A stretch of 64,000 bases of DNA from CAZQFV01 sp964613665 (GTDB lineage: Bacteria > Chloroflexota > Chloroflexia > DTKN01), in assembly GCA_964613665.1 (NCBI GenBank), contig CAZTIG010000005.1:39801-103800 (forward strand), read 5' to 3'. Positions 49,296-55,794 of the stretch are shown here, piece by piece. Position numbers and translations under genes: made by a program. The stretch's first letter is position 1, and each line of letters starts with the position of its first letter. The notes below the pieces were generated by a model. That model saw only the letters and a program-made list of their open reading frames with translations, did not search any database and was not told the origin of the DNA.

Positions 49296-49460
49296 CACGG
49301 CCGTATCAAGGTCGCGGCAGCGCACAGCGGATGGCAAGTGCCCGGCCGGCGTACAGTGCGGCACAGCCGTACCATCGCTGCGCCCCTAGATGTGCGGCGT
49401 CGTGCCGTTGCCCGAGCCGGGCACTTGCCGGTCAGGGCCGGCGACTTTGCCGCGGCCTTG
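49296..49460 (+). repeat. TIR element copy C (165 bp)
   Basis: Left terminal repeat CACGGCCGTATCAAGGTCGC (49296-49315). Right end GCGACTTTGCCGCGGCCTTG (49441-49460). Same orientation and nearly the same interior as copy A, with internal complementary GGCAAGTGCCCGG and CCGGGCACTTGCC. It ends 17 bp before the -35 of the FmdB-type gene. Confidence 0.9.
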
Positions 49461-49477
49461 TGCACTTCAGCACAATG

Positions 49478-49506
49478 TTGCCAAAACCGAGGGAAGTGGG
49501 TATAAT
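49478..49506 (+). promoter_or_regulatory. promoter of the FmdB-type zinc-ribbon gene
   Basis: TTGCCA (49478-49483), 17 bp, TATAAT (49501-49506). Confidence 0.88.
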
Positions 49507-49554
49507 AGAGCGTTGCGCCGGCGCAACGGCCGAGTTCGTGATGGAGGTTCGACA

Positions 49555-49917
49555 ATGCCGACCTATGTCTACCGTTGTCGGGATTGCCAGAAGAGCGTCG
49601 AGATCATCCAGCGGTTCACCGACGATCCTTTGACCATATGCCCGCATTGCGGGGGCGCCTTGCAGCGGGTCCTCTTTGCCCCGGCCATCATCTTCAAGGG
49701 CTCGGGGTGGTACAGCACGGACCACAAGTCGCCATCGGGCGTCAGCTTTGCCAAGGCCGAGGAAGCGTCCCAGGCCGGAGGAAACGGGGGCGAGGCTGCG
49801 CCCACCGAGGCTGCGGCAGCCGGGGCCAAGCCGGGGCAGCCCGCCGCCGAGCAAGGCCCGGCAGCGGGCTCGCCGAAGCACTCGGCCACGCGTGCCCGGG
49901 ACAAGCAAGCGGAATGA
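49555..49917 (+). CDS. FmdB-type zinc-ribbon regulatory protein
   Basis: 120 aa. The N-terminal ~45 residues are the FmdB/CxxC_CXXC_SSSS zinc ribbon (YVYRCRDCQKS, ICPHCGGALQRV, FKGSGWYSTD). An Ala/Pro/Lys-rich low-complexity tail follows. Family members are small putative regulators, often next to amidase operons, but no such operon is here. GGAGG precedes the ATG. Confidence 0.9.
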   Translation: MPTYVYRCRDCQKSVEIIQRFTDDPLTICPHCGGALQRVLFAPAIIFKGSGWYSTDHKSPSGVSFAKAEEASQAGGNGGEAAPTEAAAAGAKPGQPAAEQGPAAGSPKHSATRARDKQAE

Positions 49918-50193
49918 ACCCTCTGTCGCTTCCCGAACAACAGGTGCGGTCAATACTCCCCTCCAGGACGGCGTCCCGCCGGCCGCTCACGGGGCCGGCT
50001 GCCCGACTCCGGCCACTCCCGCGGACCTGCCTGTGTCCATGGGGACATCGGGCCTAGCCCGGCATCCGGGTGGCGCGATGTCCCCCCGCCGATCGCGGCA
50101 TCGGTGTCGATCATCGCGCATCCCAGACATCGCCGGACCCTTCCGGCAGACATGCCCCGATTGGGAGCGCCGAGTGGACCGAGGAGGAGTGCC
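49918..50193. other. 276-bp gap before cysS, no gene seen
   Basis: GC-rich with several short hairpins (for example TGTCCATGGGGACA). No convincing promoter. A TGGACC stretch just before the ribosome site recalls a T-box bulge but lacks the full conserved element. I call no RNA feature. Confidence 0.5.
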
Positions 50194-51669
50194 GTGGCAC
50201 TACAGATCACGAACGACCTGACCCGCCGCAAAGAAGCGTTCACCCCCTTGCACGAGGGCTGGGTGGGCATGTACGTCTGCGGACCGACCGTCTACGATCA
50301 CCCCCATGTCGGCCACGCCAAGAGCTACATTTCCTTCGACGTGGTCCTGCGCTACCTGCGCTTCCTGGGCTACCGGGTGCGCTACGTCCAGAACATCACC
50401 GATGTCGGGCACCTGACCGACGACGCCGACGAGGGCGAGGACAAGATCGTGCGTCGGGCAGCGCGGGAGCGGTTGGAGCCGATGGAGCTGGTGGAGATCT
50501 ACACCCGCAGCTACTTCGAGGACATGGACGCCCTGCGCATCGTGCGCCCGGACATCTCGCCGCGGGCCAGCGGCCACATCCCGGAGCAGATCGAGCTGGT
50601 GCAGAAGCTCCTCGAGACCGGCCACGCCTACGAGGCCAACGGTTCGGTCTACTTCTCGGTGCCCTCCTTTCCCGAGTATGGCAAGCTCTCCGGGCGACGG
50701 ATCGAGGAGATCGTCGAGGCCGTGCGCATCGAACAGAACCCCGACAAGCGCCACCCAGCCGATTTTGCCCTCTGGAAGCGGGCCGAGGCCGGCCATATCC
50801 TGCGCTGGAACAGCCCCTGGGGCTGGGGTTTTCCCGGCTGGCACGTGGAGTGCTCGGCGATGTCCATCCGCTACATCGGCACGACGCTGGACATCCACGG
50901 CGGTGGGCTGGACAACATCTTCCCGCACCACGAGAGCGAGATCGCCCAATCGGAGGCGGCCAACGGCGTGCAGTTCGCGCGCTACTGGATGCACAACAAC
51001 ATGGTCACGGTGGACGGCACGCGCATGGGCAAGTCGCTGGGCAACTTTGTCACGCTCAAGCAGGCTTTTCGGGGAGAACACCCCCGTCTCTCACGGGCCT
51101 ACTCGCCGGCAGCGATCCGCTTCTTTGTCCTCTCCAGCCACTACCGCAGCCCGCTGGACTTTTCCGACGGCGCACTGGACGCCGCCGAGCGCGGCCTGGC
51201 CCGCCTGCACGAGGCAGCCCGGCGTGTGCGTGAACGCGTGGCCACGGCCCCAGAGGGGCCACTCGACCCCACGGTGCAGGGGCAGTTGGCCGAGCACCGC
51301 GCCCGCTTCCTGGCCGCGATGGACGACGATTTCAACACACCCGTGGCCATCGCGGTGCTCTTTGACCTGGTCCGTGAGAGCAACACGCGCACCGAGACGG
51401 GGACGGCCACGCGCGACACGCTGCTGGCCTATGACGCCTTCTACCGCGACATGGGCGACGCCGTGCTCGGCCTGATCCCCGACGACCTGGGCGGAGCGGG
51501 AGCCGCCGGCCTGACCGACGACCTGATGCGCCTGCTGATCGATCTGCGGGCCGAGTTTCGCGCGCGAAGAGAGTGGTCCCAGGCCGACCTGATCCGCGAT
51601 CGGCTGGCCGGGGTGGGAGTCGCGCTGGAGGACGGCCCGGAAGGAACGCGATGGCGCCTGGCCCGTTAG
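50194..51669 (+). CDS. cysS: cysteinyl-tRNA synthetase
   Basis: 491 aa. Class I motifs: HVGHA in place of HIGHA, and RMGKSLGN as the KMSKS loop. Zinc ligands include the Cys in YVCGPTVYD and the CSAM cysteine with HHE. GAGGAGG precedes the GTG start at 50194. The stop overlaps the rlmB start by 18 bp, so they are co-transcribed. Confidence 0.96.
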   Translation: MALQITNDLTRRKEAFTPLHEGWVGMYVCGPTVYDHPHVGHAKSYISFDVVLRYLRFLGYRVRYVQNITDVGHLTDDADEGEDKIVRRAARERLEPMELVEIYTRSYFEDMDALRIVRPDISPRASGHIPEQIELVQKLLETGHAYEANGSVYFSVPSFPEYGKLSGRRIEEIVEAVRIEQNPDKRHPADFALWKRAEAGHILRWNSPWGWGFPGWHVECSAMSIRYIGTTLDIHGGGLDNIFPHHESEIAQSEAANGVQFARYWMHNNMVTVDGTRMGKSLGNFVTLKQAFRGEHPRLSRAYSPAAIRFFVLSSHYRSPLDFSDGALDAAERGLARLHEAARRVRERVATAPEGPLDPTVQGQLAEHRARFLAAMDDDFNTPVAIAVLFDLVRESNTRTETGTATRDTLLAYDAFYRDMGDAVLGLIPDDLGGAGAAGLTDDLMRLLIDLRAEFRARREWSQADLIRDRLAGVGVALEDGPEGTRWRLAR

Positions 51670-52460
51670 AAGTACTCTACGGCACCAACCCGGTGCGCGA
51701 GGCCCTCCGCGCCGCGCGCCGACCGTGCCGCCGCCTCGTCCTGGCGGAGGGCCCGCGGCCGGCCGGGTCCCTGGCGGAGATTGCCGGCCTGGCTCGGCAG
51801 CACGGCTGTCCCGTGGAGTCCGCGCCGCGCGAGGAGCTGTTCCGCCTGGCCCGCTCCCGGGATCACCAGGGAGTGATCTTGGAGGCCGCTGCATACCCGT
51901 ACGCCGACTTTCAGGAGGTCGTGGCCGCGGCCCGGGCCGCCGGGGAGTCTGCACTGGTCCTGCTGCTGGACCGGCTGCAGGATCCACAGAACGTCGGCAC
52001 ACTGCTGCGCACGGCCGAGGCGGTGGGGGTCCAGGGCGTCATCCTGCCGGAGCGCGAGGCCGTGGCGGTTACGCCCGCGGTGGCCAGGGCCTCCGCGGGG
52101 GCCAGCGAGCACCTGTCCATCGCCCGGGTGCCCAACCTGGTACGGGCCATGGGGCAGCTCCAGGAGGCCGGCCTCTGGATATGGGGCCTGGAGGAGGACC
52201 CCGGGGCCGTCCCGTACACCGCCGTCGACTGGCAGCGGCCCCTGGCCGTCGTCGTCGGAAGCGAGGGATTTGGCATGCGGCGGCTGGTGCGCGAGCGCTG
52301 CGACGGCCTGGCGCGCCTGCCGATGCGCGGGCGCATCGGCTCGCTCAACGCCGCCGTGGCCGGCTCGGTTCTGCTGTACGAGGTCTGGCGCAGCCGGGAG
52401 GCTCCGCCGCGCATCGCCGGAGGATCACCTGTCCGGACTGCTGCTCCCGCGCTGACCTGA
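51651..52460 (+). CDS. rlmB: 23S rRNA 2'-O-methyltransferase RlmB/TrmH (SpoU) family
   Basis: 269 aa. The N-terminal substrate-binding domain (YGTNPVREAL) precedes the SPOUT domain. Motif 1 is LDRLQDPQNVGTLLRTAEA, motif 2 VVVGSEGFGM and motif 3 RIGSLNAAVAGSVLLYE. cysS-rlmB adjacency is common in bacteria. Methylates G2251 if true RlmB; other SpoU targets are possible. Confidence 0.92.
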   Translation: MAPGPLEVLYGTNPVREALRAARRPCRRLVLAEGPRPAGSLAEIAGLARQHGCPVESAPREELFRLARSRDHQGVILEAAAYPYADFQEVVAAARAAGESALVLLLDRLQDPQNVGTLLRTAEAVGVQGVILPEREAVAVTPAVARASAGASEHLSIARVPNLVRAMGQLQEAGLWIWGLEEDPGAVPYTAVDWQRPLAVVVGSEGFGMRRLVRERCDGLARLPMRGRIGSLNAAVAGSVLLYEVWRSREAPPRIAGGSPVRTAAPALT

Positions 52461-52519
52461 GCCTGGCGGCCGCACGCCGCACCGCGCGTGGGGGCCGATC
52501 GACCGACAAGGAGAAGACC

Positions 52520-53731
52520 GTGGCTTTTTCGCCGGAGCGCAACCGCGAGCACGGCAGGGGCAAGTTCCTCTCCCGGGCCCATCGCCCGGACACGGCCCAC
52601 GGGGAGTGGGAGATGCTGCAGGAGATCCTGCGGCCATCGCCCTCGCCGATCGCGCAAGAGTACCTCGTGCACTACTATATCTCGGCCAAGACCTGGCCAC
52701 TGGTGCTGATCATTGGCCGTCCCGGCGTCGGCAAGCGCCGCCTCTTCCGTCTCCTGGCCGGCGGGATCGCCGGCTGCAGTGCCGGGCAGGTTCACCTGCT
52801 GCCCAGCCAGCCCCGCTGGCGCCAGCACACCGGCCAGGCCAAGTACTTTGGCTCCATCCAGAGCCGCTTCAACACGATGACCTTTGTCGACCTGCTGGCC
52901 GAGGCCGCCACGCCGGGCAACGAGGGGCAGGCGTACTTCCTGGGCCTGGACCAGTCCACCGCCCAGGAACTGACCGAGTACATGGATCTGTACATGGGCC
53001 CGCCCGGCCGACCCGATGGCCCCCCCGCCCTTCCCGCCAACCTCCACGTGACGGCCATCCTCTCCACTACCGCGCGGACGTGGCAGGTGCCGCCGGCCCT
53101 CCTGGACCGCGTGGGCATCGTCGAGGTGTCCGTGCCCCTGGGAACGGAGGAGCCGCTGCCCGAGGTCTGCCCGCCGGTGGGCTGGCAGCGCCTCTTCCTG
53201 CGCAGCGCGGTGCGGGAGGCAGACCTGGCCCGGCGCAGGCTCCAGAGCCTGGATCTGCTCTCTTCCTTTCACCACCTCCTGGCGCCACTGCGGGGCCCCC
53301 TTGGCGACGAGATGGGCACGGACTGGACGGAAGCGTTGCTCCTCTATGCCTCCAATAGCTTCACCGCCGACGGCACCGGCCTGCTGGAGAAGACCGCCAC
53401 CGCGAACCTGCGGCAGGCCATCGACCTGCAGCTGGCGCAGCGACTGCTGCCCTGCCTGGCCCAGCGGCCCACCTGGACCGGGGAGCTGTGGGAGCAGCTG
53501 CTGGAACGGCTGGACGGGACCTTCCCCCTGGCCCATGCCCGGGCCCGCCGCATCCTGCTGCAGAGGACCGCAGCGCAGGGTCCGGGAGGGAAGGAGGCCC
53601 AGGCCGAACCACTCACCACGAACGACGCGCCACCTGTGTTCACATCCATCTCCGACCTCCGCGACACCGCCGACGTGCCGACGTTCCCGACGCCTCCCTC
53701 GCTCTCTGCCGTGGAAAGGGGAAGACGATGA
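52520..53731 (+). CDS. P-loop ATPase of unknown function
   Basis: 403 aa. Walker A-like IIGRPGVGKRRLFRLLAG with Arg in place of Ser/Thr. A long central region with MTFVDLLAEA and VTAILSTTARTW (sensor-like) resembles AAA proteins, and the C-terminus is Pro/Thr-rich. No Walker B of standard form is obvious, so hydrolysis is uncertain. GTG at 52520 preceded by AAGGAGAAG. The TGA overlaps the ATG of the nucleotidyltransferase gene. Confidence 0.7.
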   Translation: MAFSPERNREHGRGKFLSRAHRPDTAHGEWEMLQEILRPSPSPIAQEYLVHYYISAKTWPLVLIIGRPGVGKRRLFRLLAGGIAGCSAGQVHLLPSQPRWRQHTGQAKYFGSIQSRFNTMTFVDLLAEAATPGNEGQAYFLGLDQSTAQELTEYMDLYMGPPGRPDGPPALPANLHVTAILSTTARTWQVPPALLDRVGIVEVSVPLGTEEPLPEVCPPVGWQRLFLRSAVREADLARRRLQSLDLLSSFHHLLAPLRGPLGDEMGTDWTEALLLYASNSFTADGTGLLEKTATANLRQAIDLQLAQRLLPCLAQRPTWTGELWEQLLERLDGTFPLAHARARRILLQRTAAQGPGGKEAQAEPLTTNDAPPVFTSISDLRDTADVPTFPTPPSLSAVERGRR

Positions 53732-54798
53732 AAGCGATCATCCTGTGTGCCGGCCGGGGAACACGCCTGCGGCCCCTGACCTTTAGCAACGCCAAGCACC
53801 TCATCCCCATCGCCAACAAGCCGGTCATGTACTATGGTCTCGAGGCATTGATCGAGGCCGGCATCAGCGAGATCGGCATCATCGTCGGGGAGAACCGCAG
53901 CGACTTTGTGCGCGAGCTGGGCCAGGGTGAGCGCTGGGGCGTCCGCCTCACCTACATCGTCCAGGAGGAGCCCAAGGGCCTGGCCCACGCTGCCAAGGTG
54001 GCCCAGGGCTTTGTCCAGCAGGAACCCTTTGTGATGTACCTGGGGGACAATATCTTCCAGCACGGCCTGAAGGAGGCGGTCAAGTTGTACAACCTGCACC
54101 GGCCCAACGCGGCGACATTCCTGTACGAGGTGCCCAATCCACAGGCCTATGGCGTGGCCGAGCTGGAGGGGGATCGAGTCACGCGGGTGGTGGAAAAGCC
54201 CAAGGAGCCCAAGAGCCACTGGATCCTGACCGGCGCCTATATCTTCGACACCAACGTGTTCGACGTGATCGACCACTTGCCGCCGTCGTGGCGCGGCGAG
54301 TACGAGATCACCGATGCCATCCAGGGTCTGATCGACCGCGGCCTCCAGGTGATGCCCTATTTCGTCCCGGGATGGTGGGTGGACACCGGCAACGCCGGCG
54401 ACATGCTCCGCGCCAACCGCCTGGTCCTGCGGCAGATCAGCTCCCAGATCAGCCCCACCGCTGTGGTGGACGAGGGGTCCGAGATCATCGGCGACGTGAT
54501 CCTCGGGGATGGGGTGCAGATCGTCAGGAGCACCGTCCGCGGCCCGGTCATCATCGGGGCGAACACCCGCGTGGAGAGCTCCTTCATCGGCTCCTTCACC
54601 TCGATCGGCAGCGACGTGCGCATCGAGCAGAGCGAGATCGAGCACAGCATCATCATGGACCGGTGCAGCATCTGCCGCATCGAGGGGCGCATCGACGACA
54701 GCGTCTTCGGCCGGGACATCTCCCTGGTGCGGGCCGACCACCACCCCAAGGCCCACAGGTTCCTGTTGGCCGATGAGAGCCAGGTACGCCTGGTGTAG
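53728..54798 (+). CDS. glucose-1-phosphate thymidylyltransferase, long form (RmlA_long)
   Basis: 356 aa. The N-terminal sugar-nucleotidyltransferase opens AIILCAGRGTRLRPLTFSNAK with the activating Lys in the NKPVMYYG region and the YLGDNIF metal Asp. A left-handed beta-helix follows from ~residue 245 (hexapeptides such as IIGDVI, VIIGAN). RmlA_long proteins make dTDP-glucose for deoxysugars. The usual RmlBCD genes are not in the window. Confidence 0.9.
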   Translation: MKAIILCAGRGTRLRPLTFSNAKHLIPIANKPVMYYGLEALIEAGISEIGIIVGENRSDFVRELGQGERWGVRLTYIVQEEPKGLAHAAKVAQGFVQQEPFVMYLGDNIFQHGLKEAVKLYNLHRPNAATFLYEVPNPQAYGVAELEGDRVTRVVEKPKEPKSHWILTGAYIFDTNVFDVIDHLPPSWRGEYEITDAIQGLIDRGLQVMPYFVPGWWVDTGNAGDMLRANRLVLRQISSQISPTAVVDEGSEIIGDVILGDGVQIVRSTVRGPVIIGANTRVESSFIGSFTSIGSDVRIEQSEIEHSIIMDRCSICRIEGRIDDSVFGRDISLVRADHHPKAHRFLLADESQVRLV

Positions 54799-54827
54799 CG
54801 GGGCAGGCGGCTGCCCTGCGCCCGCTG

Positions 54828-55661
54828 CTAGATCAGAGCCAGCCCACCGGCCGCCAGCGCCCCCGCCAGCGTCGCCAGGAAGTTGACGCCGTCGTTGGTC
54901 AGGCCGGCCCACCCGCGAACCAGCAGCGTACCCTCGCCGCAGTGGCGGCGCCGCTCCGTCTCCTTCCCGCAGCGTGGGCAGCGATAGATGCCCTGCAGCG
55001 TCGCCCCCAGCAGGCTGTCGAAGAGGCTGCCGGCCAGTCCCCCGATCAGGGCCAGCGGCACGATGGCCCAGCCAACCCACGCCGCCGTGCTGTCCCTCCA
55101 GCCGAACGCTGTCTCCAGGAGACTCAGCAGGTAGCAGCACAGGCCGATGAACAGCGCCCCGCCGGCCGCGGCCAGCAGGCCGGCCGGCGAGATGCCGCCG
55201 GATGTCCCGGCCACGACCTGCCTGCCGGTGGTGATCAGCCGCGGCGGCCGCCGGCTCAATACACCCACCTCGGTAGCCCAGGTGTCCGCTGCGGCCGCCG
55301 CCAGGGCCCCGGCAAAGGCTGCCGCCCAGGCCGGATGGGGCAGGAGAACGCCCAGCACGGCCAGGATGGCACCCAGACCACCGTTGGCCAGTGCCTGGGT
55401 CAGGTCGCGCCGACCTCCCTTGGCAAAGGTCTCCCGCAGCGCCGCCTTGCGCTCCCGGCCCCAGCGGGTCAGCGCGGATGAGGAAAGGAAAAAGGCGATC
55501 AGCGCCAGCCCCCATGCCCAGCCGCCGAAACCGAGCGTCAGCGTGCCGGTGAGCAGCGCCCCGCAGACGCCGCTGCCGGACAGGCTGCGCGCGCGGTAGG
55601 CCAGGCCGGCGATCAGCAGGCTGAGCAAGAACCCCAGGACCAGACGCAGGGGCAGTGTCAT
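54828..55661 (-). CDS. DUF92-family membrane protein (VTE6-like)
   Basis: 277 aa, about seven hydrophobic segments. The conserved block AAADTWATEVGVLSRRPPRL near residue 120 and SLFDSLLGATLQ mark the DUF92/TIGR00297 family, whose plant member VTE6 is a phytyl-phosphate kinase. A short Cys pair (CPRCG) and CGEG lie near the C-terminus. Prenyl-phosphate kinase activity here is only inference. The ATG overlaps the stop of a 42-aa ORF. Confidence 0.82.
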   Translation of the reverse strand: MTLPLRLVLGFLLSLLIAGLAYRARSLSGSGVCGALLTGTLTLGFGGWAWGLALIAFFLSSSALTRWGRERKAALRETFAKGGRRDLTQALANGGLGAILAVLGVLLPHPAWAAAFAGALAAAAADTWATEVGVLSRRPPRLITTGRQVVAGTSGGISPAGLLAAAGGALFIGLCCYLLSLLETAFGWRDSTAAWVGWAIVPLALIGGLAGSLFDSLLGATLQGIYRCPRCGKETERRRHCGEGTLLVRGWAGLTNDGVNFLATLAGALAAGGLALI

Positions 55662-55786
55662 GGCGCGATCACCTTGGCATGGGCAAGAAGGGCAATCCAG
55701 TGCCGGACCGTGGGGTCCTCGCGCTGCAACGCGCGGACAAACTCCTGCGCTGTACTCCAGATGGTGCCGCTTTCTGTCTCGGCCAT
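55658..55786 (-). CDS. 42-aa small protein between the hybrid kinase and the DUF92 gene
   Basis: The ATG at 55786 follows AGGGTG by 5 nt, right after the kinase stop. The 43-codon frame ends in a TGA that overlaps the DUF92 ATG (ATGA). The product starts MAETESGTIWSTAQEF and has an amphipathic centre (VRALQRED, HWIALLAHAKVIAP). Composition is protein-like and the coupling on both sides supports a real gene. No family recognised. Confidence 0.62.
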   Translation of the reverse strand: MAETESGTIWSTAQEFVRALQREDPTVRHWIALLAHAKVIAP

Positions 55787-55794
55787 GTCGCACC

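Noticed and set aside
50100..50193. T-box riboswitch before cysS
   Set aside because: A TGGACC near the ribosome site would suit tRNA-Cys, but the full conserved T-box stretch, stem I and a specifier loop are not visible.
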